DNA of 44,913 bases from a virus. A program made the position numbers and the translations under genes. Below are positions 7,310 through 13,814 of the stretch, in pieces. The notes under the pieces are model-generated. The model saw only the letters and a program-made list of their open reading frames with translations, was not told the DNA's origin and searched no databases. The DNA lies in IMG/VR virus record IMGVR_UViG_3300023223_000371, positions 1 to 44,913 of that record. The stretch is one strand, 5' to 3'. Position 1 is the first letter of the stretch. Each line of letters starts with the position of its first letter.

Positions 7310-10300
7310 CTAGGAAAACAAAGATTGTTCATCAGTTTTCGCTAAATAATCGACACGTTGTTTTTTTACGACACGAAAATTATATCTAAACACCTCTCGT
7401 TTAATGAAATCCTTAAGGTCTTTATGATTTTGATTCTTGATATACTTTTCACTTGTTTCGCCTATGAGAGATTTATAAAAATCTTTTAGTGGTAACGAAT
7501 CAGTGAGTTTATCTAAACACTTCTTAAGAACCTCACTCAAAGTTTCATGTCGGATAATGACGTCTCTGACGTTCTTTCCGTCCAGTTTTTTCCACTTCTT
7601 ATACTCAAAATCTGCTAACATTGGGTCACGATCAGTTACTATCATGTTGAGGATAAGTTTCTTATTGAGATCTAACTTTTTTGCCATAGCCAAAACACCG
7701 GAGGCGTCTCCCGGTTCGATATTGTAAAGAGCTGCACGTATCTTTATAAGTTCGTCAATGCACTCTAAATACGGTTGAACCTGTGTAGGGATCTTTTTGC
7801 TTTTCATCGTCCACACATTGACTGTTTTTACTATAAGGTTCAAACTTTCGTACTGACAGGACTTAGGGAGTACTAAAATGTGTTCGTTGTTGTGAGGCGC
7901 TATTTTATCCCCGTGGGATATTCGATAGTTGTTGACAACATCGTGAGATCTGTAACCTACGTTACGACTGATAACTTGATTAATTAAGTTCTGAAAAATA
8001 AGTTTCTGTGCTCGTTCCGGTTTAATTCCGGTAGCATAAGATATTTCCGCTATCTGTTCGGGTGTCGGATTTGTTATGAGAGAGATAACTCGTGAATTCA
8101 AATAATCATTCGAACCGATAACACGTTTTAGATTGTTGAACTTCGTTAAAGATTTTCCGCTTACGTCACAACCGTTAGTCATTAACGTATAAATATTACT
8201 GTTGACCTGTCCGGCGTATATGGCCCGGGGAGAAATCTCCCGTGTATCTTCCTCATTTCGGAACGGTGCGAACCCTGCACCAAGGTCCGGTGACAATACT
8301 ACGTGAAGGTCATTATCAAGAATAGGTGACATTTTCTTACCATACGTCGTCACATCTTCAAACCCGTTATGTTTTAAAGTTCGTTCAAGGCCATGGTCAG
8401 CATTAATGAAGATTGCCACATGTGACTTTAGAAATTTTACAAAATCGGTCTGACGCTCACGGGAAGGCAAATACGGCGGCGGCATTTCTACTCCGTAAAC
8501 GGTAACGGTGGCTTGATCCAAAAACTTTTCCGGTTCGACAACGTCGATTGGTTCCGCTTCGTCAAAGATTATTTGATGAGTATTAACGATTCCTTGAACT
8601 CCCGGACGTGAACAGATAGTCAAAAACTTGGCATGAGTGATAACTGAAGTGTGTCCGGCCTCAAGTTTCTCTATACGTTTCTTATTCTCTTTAGTGAGTT
8701 GGGATGCTTGTACGGGATAAAATTCTTTTATGTACTCAGGGAACGACTTAATGTACCAGTACCTGCCCCTGCGAATATGTAATGGACCTTTAATTGCGTC
8801 GGGTAAATTCTCGTTAAGTTCAAAAAGTTGTATTTGTGCGACCTCGTACAGTGGATTATACTCGTTATCGTACTTAGTCCTAAGTATTGCAATCGCTTCT
8901 TTGTCACCGGAACAAATTATCGGTATGAGTTCACGATAGGATAAGACTTGATTGATCCTTTTACGGGAAATCTTTTTTAGCAGATCAAGTATTTGTTTGT
9001 TGGATGGTGCGAGATATATTCCTCCGTTCGTTTCTAACAGTTCAACGGCTGAAGTACTTTTACCTGCCCCGGGAGGCGGGTTAAGAAACGCCGCTCCTTT
9101 CGTCATGGAAAGTAGCTCTTTCGTTACTTTCTTTGACTCTCTTGCGGCGTATTCGAATGTTTCTGCCGTAGATTTAACTTTATCGAAGTCTCTTGCGGGA
9201 TAAAAGACTTCCCCACCGCTGTTACGCAAATGGGTTATATCGAGCTTTTTTCCGGCGGCTGTCTCCGCTTCGCTCCTTTGATACCAGTCTCTAGTTATCT
9301 TGTGCCATAGTTGAACACTCGGGGCGATCTTCGCCCCCGTGTTATCCATCTCTGAAATTATGGCGTCGTAGAAGTAAGCGTAATATTGTTCAGGTGTCAA
9401 GTTGTCCCTGTAATATCTTTTAGCTTTTGATACTTCTTGAAAAATTGCTAACTCTCGTTCTCCTGCTTTTGGTGGCCCGTCCGGCCAATGGAACCGATTG
9501 ATACCTTCCGGTAATTCTTCTATCGTATCCGGCAACGGTACAGGCAACTTGAGGTTAACCATTTCGTACCCTGAGATCTCACACTTTACTTTTTCATATT
9601 CTTCAAGTTTGCCGAAGTAATCCACAGGCAAGACGTTCTCCGCTAGTTCGTCCATACCCATGTCGAAAAAATACTTAGCCTCTGTGACAGGCGCACCGGA
9701 GCGATAGCCGTACGGTACGCGGGTGAGTGAGCCCGGATTTCGGGGATCAAGTACTAACGTGCGTCTATCGACCTCAAAAGTCATTTTGCCACGCTTACCG
9801 AAAACACCTTTAAAATCTTTAGCGATCTGTTTTACGGTTCGATCATATAGAGTTCGCCACTCAAGAGAATTAACGAATTTATCAAGCTTGAAAATTATGC
9901 GTATACCACCAGACGACGAACAAATTACGGAAGCATGAGAGCTAATAAACTCCGATTCATTCCACATAGAGTGTATGACATCTCTTGAGTCGGGGTAGTC
10001 TCTCCACTTCGTACGACCATCATGCCCGTACACGTCGATATCAATAGGTATTAGAAAAAACTTATATTCATCTTTGTGATCAAAGTCTGAGTCATTTACA
10101 CGGTAACGGTAAACTTTTGAGTCATGCATTCCGGGCATAAAGTAACAGTCATCTTTCCCTCTGTGCCTGTGCCCAAAAGTAGGTGAAAGGAATTCTTCAA
10201 GTGTTCGGGTAAACATCCCTGTAGCTCTATCGGGTGCGTCGGTGTGATCGTAGCCTGAGCGGTGCACACCGCGCGAGAGTAGTACAGGTGTTTTTTGGTT

Positions 10301-10321
10301 GACAGTCTGACGTTGGGGCAT
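7310..10321 (-). CDS. Primase-like (AEP fold) and SF2 helicase fusion replication protein
   Basis: This 1003-aa protein joins two recognisable parts. Residues about 85-205 resemble an archaeo-eukaryotic primase/polymerase core, with IDIDVYG (Asp94, Asp96), SSSGGIRIIF (135-144) and TLVLDPRNPGSLTRVPYG. The usual His of the sxH motif appears replaced (SGGIR). Residues about 410-820 carry NPPPGAGKST (Walker A), IIFDEAE (Walker B, 585-590) and NQVISRNVGYR, an arginine-finger motif VI, as in origin-binding SF2 helicases. The likely role is origin opening and priming. It is transcribed away from the control region at 10.4 kb by its own promoter, and its 3' end abuts the promoter of the next operon. 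A pure origin-binding helicase with a degenerate primase domain is the alternative. Confidence 0.78.
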   Translation of the reverse strand: MPQRQTVNQKTPVLLSRGVHRSGYDHTDAPDRATGMFTRTLEEFLSPTFGHRHRGKDDCYFMPGMHDSKVYRYRVNDSDFDHKDEYKFFLIPIDIDVYGHDGRTKWRDYPDSRDVIHSMWNESEFISSHASVICSSSGGIRIIFKLDKFVNSLEWRTLYDRTVKQIAKDFKGVFGKRGKMTFEVDRRTLVLDPRNPGSLTRVPYGYRSGAPVTEAKYFFDMGMDELAENVLPVDYFGKLEEYEKVKCEISGYEMVNLKLPVPLPDTIEELPEGINRFHWPDGPPKAGERELAIFQEVSKAKRYYRDNLTPEQYYAYFYDAIISEMDNTGAKIAPSVQLWHKITRDWYQRSEAETAAGKKLDITHLRNSGGEVFYPARDFDKVKSTAETFEYAARESKKVTKELLSMTKGAAFLNPPPGAGKSTSAVELLETNGGIYLAPSNKQILDLLKKISRKRINQVLSYRELIPIICSGDKEAIAILRTKYDNEYNPLYEVAQIQLFELNENLPDAIKGPLHIRRGRYWYIKSFPEYIKEFYPVQASQLTKENKKRIEKLEAGHTSVITHAKFLTICSRPGVQGIVNTHQIIFDEAEPIDVVEPEKFLDQATVTVYGVEMPPPYLPSRERQTDFVKFLKSHVAIFINADHGLERTLKHNGFEDVTTYGKKMSPILDNDLHVVLSPDLGAGFAPFRNEEDTREISPRAIYAGQVNSNIYTLMTNGCDVSGKSLTKFNNLKRVIGSNDYLNSRVISLITNPTPEQIAEISYATGIKPERAQKLIFQNLINQVISRNVGYRSHDVVNNYRISHGDKIAPHNNEHILVLPKSCQYESLNLIVKTVNVWTMKSKKIPTQVQPYLECIDELIKIRAALYNIEPGDASGVLAMAKKLDLNKKLILNMIVTDRDPMLADFEYKKWKKLDGKNVRDVIIRHETLSEVLKKCLDKLTDSLPLKDFYKSLIGETSEKYIKNQNHKDLKDFIKREVFRYNFRVVKKQRVDYLAKTDEQSLFS

Positions 10322-10350
10322 TATAATATTTCCAAGGTTTGATGATGTTG

Positions 10351-10381
10351 ACCCGGAAAGTTGGTGCTTTCCGGGTTTTTT
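10351..10381 (+). terminator. Strong intrinsic terminator in plus orientation, also a 5'-UTR hairpin of the minus gene
   Basis: The arms ACCCGGAAAG (10351-10360) and CTTTCCGGGT (10367-10376) pair perfectly and are followed by a T run to 10381 on the plus strand. In the minus direction it forms a stable hairpin in the leader of the primase-helicase mRNA, without a U run after it. It should stop plus-strand transcripts entering from the left. Confidence 0.8.
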
Positions 10382-10384
10382 ATG

Positions 10385-10424
10385 GTCACATTATTAGCAT
10401 AATTTGTGACACTGCATTTGTCAA
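10385..10424 (-). promoter_or_regulatory. Promoter of the primase-helicase gene with palindromic operator
   Basis: On the minus strand TTGACA (10424-10419), 17 bases, then TATGCT (10401-10396) make a near-consensus sigma70 promoter. The inverted repeat GTCACA-N14-TGTGAC (10385-10410) covers the -10 box, where a bound dimer would block RNA polymerase. The regulator is not identified. Confidence 0.75.
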
Positions 10425-10469
10425 TGTTAAACCTCTCCAAATATTAATAATACGTTTTTTCACCTGTTT

Positions 10470-10690
10470 GAAGCGTTACATCAGAACAAGTTACAGAATC
10501 ACGTGTATTTTTATCCCCTAAAAACCACAAAGTTACAATTTTGTGCATGAATTACAATTTCGTAAAGTGAATTACAAACGCTTGTATACCACAAAACGTA
10601 TTCTACGGAACCTATATATATAAAACGCGCCTATTTTATACTAAGTATGATTCTATAATTATACATTTTTAAAACCGGCGGATTTTGGCG
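10470..10690. other. Candidate replication origin / divergent control region
   Basis: The 459-base gap between the divergent primase-helicase and replication operons holds no credible gene. It contains TTACA elements at 10476, 10491, 10533, 10552 and 10572 (the last three are TTACAA spaced 19-20 bp), an AAAAACCACAAA motif at 10520, and an AT-rich block CTATATATATAAAA at 10611-10624 followed by GC-rich bases. Repeated short elements next to an AT-rich segment and beside an initiator-type gene is the usual origin layout. Origin function is inferred. Confidence 0.45.
10588..10680 (+). repeat. Noncoding module, copy A
   Basis: It aligns with 27297-27387: ACCACAAA, then TCTACG(G/T)AACCTATATATATAAAA, CGCG, an AT-rich stretch with TATACATTT, then AAAC and GGCG. 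The two copies lie about 160-190 bp upstream of the first genes of the replication operon and the virion operon respectively. Confidence 0.75.
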
Positions 10691-10708
10691 ACTTTCTCCA
10701 CTGTTTGT

Positions 10709-10771
10709 TTTCTGCCAACCTTGCATTAGAATAAAGATGAGTTCTATTATTTTTGTAACCATTAACAAAAA
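10709..10771 (+). promoter_or_regulatory. Promoter and leader of the replication operon
   Basis: TTGCAT (10721-10726), 18 bases, then TATTAT (10745-10750) are followed by TGTAACCATTAACAA at the usual distance. TTTCTGCCAA (10709-10718) lies just upstream of the -35. An alternative reading is TTGTTT (10705), 16 bases, TAGAAT (10727-10732). The gene start at 10781 is preceded by AAGGAAAAACC. Confidence 0.6.
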
Positions 10772-10780
10772 GGAAAAACC

Positions 10781-10996
10781 ATGACCGACGAAATAATTTT
10801 TATTAAAGATAAGACCATTGAGGCTTTCTCTTCACAGGCTAGCATGTTGATGTCATTTGTAGCAGATAACATCAAACACCTTCCCAAGGAGCAGCTGGTT
10901 AAGCTTTTAAAAAAGCTAGATTCCAGTAAGGATACAGTCCGACATTTGCAAGCTCGTGGGGATAAATTACTAAAAGAGCTCAATAATGAGGGGTAA
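10781..10996 (+). CDS. Small helical protein (71 aa), first gene of the replication operon
   Basis: The protein is almost entirely helical and charged (PKEQLVKLLKKLDSSKDTVRHL), with no family recognised. It has a good ribosome binding site (AAAGGAAAAACC). Leading position in the replication operon suggests an early role or a partner of the next, possibly DNA-binding, protein. That is inference from position only. Confidence 0.65.
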   Translation: MTDEIIFIKDKTIEAFSSQASMLMSFVADNIKHLPKEQLVKLLKKLDSSKDTVRHLQARGDKLLKELNNEG

Positions 10997-11000
10997 TATT

Positions 11001-11396
11001 ATGTCTAAATCCAAACGATACCAGAAAGAAAAAAACTATTACGACACTCAGACTTTTGAATGTTTGATCCCCCGAGAATTTAACAAAGAACAATTTGTAC
11101 GTGCTCTTGATGCCCTTAACGAGGCGTTTGACGCCTTATACGGAGAAAATCTAATTGACTCAAAAACTCAGTTCAGCGCTGCTCTGGCTAGTATGCGCGA
11201 TGTACCTATACCTATTTGTGATGCAGCCGCAATCTGCCAAACCACGAGACAGTGGTTTAGAAATCTCGAAAGCCAAGGACGAATCAAGCTCATACGAGCT
11301 AAAGACATCGGGGATATCTCAAAAAAATCCGGTCACGGTAGAAAATGTTTCGTTCATCCCACGTACATCACAAAAATACTTAACGGAGATATCTAA
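11001..11396 (+). CDS. Putative helix-turn-helix DNA-binding protein
   Basis: I chose the start giving MSKSKRYQKEKNYYD because GAGGGG lies 7 bases upstream; an in-frame ATG 15 bases earlier would overlap the previous gene and has no such site. The 131-aa product contains IPICDAAAICQTTRQWFRNL then ESQGRIKLIRA, which looks like a winged-helix or MerR/excisionase-type helix-turn-helix in which the second helix reads DNA. The C-terminus is basic with a GHGRKCFVHP segment. It could regulate the promoters in this region or assist replication initiation. Family identity is uncertain. Confidence 0.62.
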   Translation: MSKSKRYQKEKNYYDTQTFECLIPREFNKEQFVRALDALNEAFDALYGENLIDSKTQFSAALASMRDVPIPICDAAAICQTTRQWFRNLESQGRIKLIRAKDIGDISKKSGHGRKCFVHPTYITKILNGDI

Positions 11397-11397
11397 A

Positions 11398-12282
11398 ATG
11401 CCACAAAGACGAGCTTTAATTGATGGTGATATTCTGGTGTACAAAGCGGCATTTGCTGCTGAATTCAGTGTTTACCTTGATTGGGAAGAGGGCCAATATT
11501 ATAAAAAACGTGAGTATGCTCCCGAGAACGTCCGCAAGTCTCTTCAGTGGGTGTCAGTCGCCAATGATCCACAAATCGCTGTAGACGCGCTGAAAAGCAT
11601 GATCAGAGCAACGGTAGTAAACACTAATGCTACTCACATAACAATATTCTTATCACCGGACGAAACTTTCCGTGATAAAATAGCGGTGAGTCATCCTTAT
11701 AAAGGAAACCGTGAGGGCCGGAGTCGTCCGGCACATTACGACCTTGTACGAAATATTCTGATAAATGATTTCGGCGCGAGCATATGCGACAACATCGAAG
11801 CTGATGACGCATTAGGGATCATGCAAACAATGTGCAAGAGCAGAAATGAATCGTCGGTGATATGCTCAATTGATAAAGATTTACTAATGATTCCCGGAGA
11901 CCACTACAACCTTACCAGTCACAAGAATAGTATCGTCTCAAAAACTGCCGGCCAGCAACAATACGCCATGCAATTACTTATGGGAGACTCAACGGACAAC
12001 ATCGTCGGAATTAAAGGGATCGGACCGAAGACAGCCGAAAAACTGTTGAAAGGTTTAGAACCTAAAGACTTTTTGAGTTTGATTAAATCAAAGTACAAAG
12101 ATGAGTTCGGTGACGACTGGGAGAAAAGATTTAAAGAAAATGCAATACTCTTAAAGATTCTTACAAAGCCACTGAAAAGATACTCCAGTATGTACATGGA
12201 TATCACCATGACTGTTACCAGTATTGAGATCTTACTTGAGGGAACTGAGAGTGCTGGAAATGGATTTGAGGCGACACGATGA
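11398..12282 (+). CDS. 5'-3' exonuclease / flap nuclease (PIN/FEN fold)
   Basis: The start MPQRRALIDGDILVYK begins one base after the upstream stop. The frame is open further upstream, but that part overlaps the preceding gene. The 294-aa protein shows the FEN-type acid clusters LIDGDIL, NIEADDALG and SIDKDLLMI, then GDSTDNIVGIKGIGPKTAEK, the DNA-binding helix-hairpin-helix. This is the phage counterpart of the Pol I 5'-nuclease domain and of T7 gp6: it removes RNA primers and flaps and may degrade host DNA. The family A polymerase nearby lacks this domain, so the two genes probably share lagging-strand processing. Confidence 0.92.
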   Translation: MPQRRALIDGDILVYKAAFAAEFSVYLDWEEGQYYKKREYAPENVRKSLQWVSVANDPQIAVDALKSMIRATVVNTNATHITIFLSPDETFRDKIAVSHPYKGNREGRSRPAHYDLVRNILINDFGASICDNIEADDALGIMQTMCKSRNESSVICSIDKDLLMIPGDHYNLTSHKNSIVSKTAGQQQYAMQLLMGDSTDNIVGIKGIGPKTAEKLLKGLEPKDFLSLIKSKYKDEFGDDWEKRFKENAILLKILTKPLKRYSSMYMDITMTVTSIEILLEGTESAGNGFEATR

Positions 12283-12575
12283 GGGTAATATCTAGAATAA
12301 AAAAAGCAAAAAATATATGTAAGACATATGGGGATCACTATAAGTCCGGCAGATACGGAAATGATAAAATAGAAATATTAAATAACCTTCTTCGACTATC
12401 TGATGATGAAAGAACTCCCGATACCGTAGATAAAATTATAGGAAACAGTAGATGGACGGAGTGTATGTGTGATGAATGTGGTTCGCATACTGAAGCTGTC
12501 ATGGAGGTAGGAGAAGCTAACATGTGCTTAGGATGTTTATGTATGGCTTTAGAGACGCTAAAAAATGAAAACTAA
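12279..12575 (+). CDS. Small zinc-site protein (98 aa)
   Basis: The start overlaps the stop of the exonuclease gene (ATGA). The C-terminal half contains CMCDECGSHTE and MCLGCLCMA, two CxxC pairs about 22 residues apart, consistent with one bound zinc. The N-terminal half is basic (ISRIKKAKNICK). No family is recognised; a nucleic-acid-binding or adaptor role is plausible. Confidence 0.68.
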   Translation: MRVISRIKKAKNICKTYGDHYKSGRYGNDKIEILNNLLRLSDDERTPDTVDKIIGNSRWTECMCDECGSHTEAVMEVGEANMCLGCLCMALETLKNEN

Positions 12576-12714
12576 CACCACAATAATAGTCAGACCTGCA
12601 CCACGTCACGGATATTGTACGGAATGTGGTAAAGCAATTGTAACTGTCGATTATGAAACGGGGCACCCTTACGGGACTTGTGATAGTGGACATACGAGAA
12701 GGATAAAATTATGA
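12565..12714 (+). CDS. Very small zinc-ribbon-like protein (49 aa)
   Basis: This short frame overlaps the end of the previous gene by 11 bases and ends in an ATGA overlap with the next gene. The product contains GYCTECGKAI and GTCDSGHTRR, a CxxC followed by C-x3-H, the minimal set for a zinc ribbon. Coupling on both sides and the Cys pattern support it. Confidence 0.65.
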   Translation: MKTNTTIIVRPAPRHGYCTECGKAIVTVDYETGHPYGTCDSGHTRRIKL

Positions 12715-12914
12715 GTGGTCCTACGGATTTTCAACATATAGAAGAACTGGTACGAGTGTACAGCAAAATAAAATCTATAAGTGATCAAGTGTATATGGAT
12801 AATTCCCAATATCGGAGAGTTTTTGAAGAACTTTCAGCTCCTAAGAATAGAAAGGTAATAATAAATGCGGTGAATGAACTGGTAGCCATGCAGGAACTAT
12901 ATAAATCCTTATGA
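12711..12914 (+). CDS. Small hypothetical protein (67 aa)
   Basis: This helical, mildly charged protein (HIEELVRVYSKIKSISDQV) is coupled on both sides by ATGA overlaps. No family is recognised. It sits in a run of tiny genes between the exonuclease and the SSB-like gene. Confidence 0.65.
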   Translation: MSGPTDFQHIEELVRVYSKIKSISDQVYMDNSQYRRVFEELSAPKNRKVIINAVNELVAMQELYKSL

Positions 12915-13117
12915 CCTACTATGAAAAAATAAAAGAACATTTAGATTCAACACATCCTGTAAACCTGCGCATATGTAATGCGAGTTCGTGTGCATGTAAA
13001 GGTTGTTGCGGATCGGTGGACGGTAAACGAATAACTCAGCGGTATTTAGATATGTATTTGGCAGGAGAACTAGGAGAACCAAACAATCCTTGTAAAGTAT
13101 TTAGTAAATATAATTGA
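12911..13117 (+). CDS. Cys-rich small protein (68 aa)
   Basis: The middle carries ICNASSCACKGCCGSVDGKR, five Cys in 14 residues, with one more Cys near the C-terminus (NNPCKVF), which suggests a metal site. It is coupled to the previous gene by ATGA. Its last codons lie inside the first copy of a 28-bp duplication, so the duplication affects the gene end but not the frame. Confidence 0.65.
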   Translation: MTYYEKIKEHLDSTHPVNLRICNASSCACKGCCGSVDGKRITQRYLDMYLAGELGEPNNPCKVFSKYN

Positions 13118-13151
13118 CTAAAACATATTTAGTAAATATAATTGACTAAAA
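13098..13151 (+). repeat. 28-bp tandem duplication that creates a promoter
   Basis: A 26-base sequence (TATTTAGTAAATATAATTG and the following CTAAAA) occurs at 13098-13123 and 13126-13151, a period of 28. Each copy has TATAAT overlapping TTGACT. The duplication places TTGACT of copy 1 exactly 17 bases before TATAAT of copy 2. Confidence 0.92.
13114..13142 (+). promoter_or_regulatory. Near-consensus sigma70 promoter
   Basis: TTGACT (13114-13119), 17 bases, TATAAT (13137-13142). This is the closest match to consensus in the window and exists only because of the tandem duplication. It reads toward the DUF6948-like gene. Confidence 0.78.
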
Positions 13152-13164
13152 GTAAAATAGTAAC

Positions 13165-13192
13165 TTGAACATCTCTAAACGTGACTTATACT
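13165..13192 (+). promoter_or_regulatory. Second promoter upstream of the DUF6948-like gene
   Basis: TTGAAC (13165-13170), 16 bases, TATACT (13187-13192). A short hairpin CCGC-N6-GCGG (13200-13213) and the leader motif CGTAACC (13217-13223) follow before the ATG at 13244. Confidence 0.65.
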
Positions 13193-13243
13193 ATTATCAC
13201 CGCAACTAAGCGGAAACGTAACCAAAAACAATGGAAATAAAAA

Positions 13244-13591
13244 ATGTCCGAAACAAACGAAATCACCATAAACGGTGAAACCTACTTAAAGAAATCCTCA
13301 TTATCGGCGGAGACTGTCCTAACGAACCGCTGTGTTATTCGATGCAGAAACGCGGGGGTTCACGTCGGAGAGATAGTGGACAGAAACGAATTGGTGCTTA
13401 AAGTAAAAAACTCTAATAGAATTTGGAAATGGAGCGGCGCTTTTACATTGTCTGAGGTTGCCATGAACGGGGTAGATCGAAGTAACTCAAGAATTGCCGC
13501 CCTCTTACCAGCGATGGATCTGACAACCAATGATGTATGTGAGGTCATTCCTATTGCTGAAGGTGTTGATCTGTCTGAGACAAAAAAGTGA
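13244..13591 (+). CDS. DUF6948-like protein (115 aa), zero-frame product
   Basis: The middle has the DUF6948 pattern: VIRCRNAGVHVGEI, a strand with LVLKVKNSNRIWKWSGAFTL, SEVAMNGVDRSNSRIAALLP, then VCEVIPIAEG. In the family the corresponding stretch reads like RLWYW-GA-SL-LA-GV. The function is unknown, and the gene is common in phages and mobile elements. The last sense codons ACA AAA AAG before TGA form the heptamer A_AAA_AAG in the correct register for -1 frameshifting. Slippage would continue directly into the next frame, which encodes a (XG)30 tail. Two promoters lie upstream. Family assignment is from pattern recall. Confidence 0.7.
   Translation: MSETNEITINGETYLKKSSLSAETVLTNRCVIRCRNAGVHVGEIVDRNELVLKVKNSNRIWKWSGAFTLSEVAMNGVDRSNSRIAALLPAMDLTTNDVCEVIPIAEGVDLSETKK
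13582..13588 (+). promoter_or_regulatory. Candidate -1 ribosomal frameshift site A_AAA_AAG
   Basis: The zero frame reads ACA AAA AAG TGA. After -1 slippage the next codon is GTG at 13588, in frame with the glycine-rich tail. The same heptamer in the same register is found at 38359-38365 in the tail chaperone, where frameshifting is expected. Confidence 0.6.
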
Positions 13592-13779
13592 GTAACGGCA
13601 ACGGCGACGGCAACGGCTACGGCTACGGCAACGGCTACGGCGACGGCGACGGCGACGGCAACGGCTACGGCTACGGCAACGGCAACGGCAACGGCTACGG
13701 CAGCGGCTACGGCAGCGGCTACGGCAACGGCTACGGCAACGGCTACGGCGACGGCAACGGCAACGGCAACGGCAGTTAA
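13588..13779 (+). CDS. Glycine-rich (XG)30 repeat tail, probably a -1 frameshift extension
   Basis: The frame consists of 30 dipeptides in which every second residue is Gly and the other is Asn (13), Tyr (10), Asp (5) or Ser (2). All Gly codons are GGC and all others end in C, giving a 6-bp tandem repeat that is far more GC rich than the rest of the genome. It could start at GTG 13588, which overlaps the upstream TGA, or be added to the DUF6948-like protein by slippage at A_AAA_AAG. I recall Gly/Tyr/Asp/Ser-rich C-termini on some DUF6948 proteins, which would favour fusion, but this needs checking. The tail would be a flexible, possibly self-associating segment. Confidence 0.62.
   Translation: MSNGNGDGNGYGYGNGYGDGDGDGNGYGYGNGNGNGYGSGYGSGYGNGYGNGYGDGNGNGNGS
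13594..13776 (+). repeat. Hexanucleotide repeat (NNC GGC)n
   Basis: There are thirty uninterrupted units of GGC alternating with AAC, TAC, GAC or AGC. Length change in 6-bp steps preserves the frame, so this is a likely site of copy-number variation between isolates. Confidence 0.93.
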
Positions 13780-13814
13780 AACAAAACATTAGAAAATAAA
13801 ATTAGGAAATAAAA

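Noticed and set aside
11155-11397. Longer N-terminus for the 5'-3' exonuclease
   Set aside because: It overlaps the preceding gene, while MPQRRALIDGD at 11398 has the correct family start and directly follows the upstream stop.
13588-13779. Diversity-generating retroelement target, since AAC, TAC, GAC and AGC can all arise from AAC by adenine changes
   Set aside because: No reverse transcriptase or template repeat was recognised in this closed genome, and the pattern is explained by simple tandem expansion.
13505-13789. Arg/Cys-rich protein on the minus strand of the repeat
   Set aside because: It is the mirror of the hexanucleotide repeat; a poly(Arg-Cys/Ser) product with no promoter is an artefact of the repeat.
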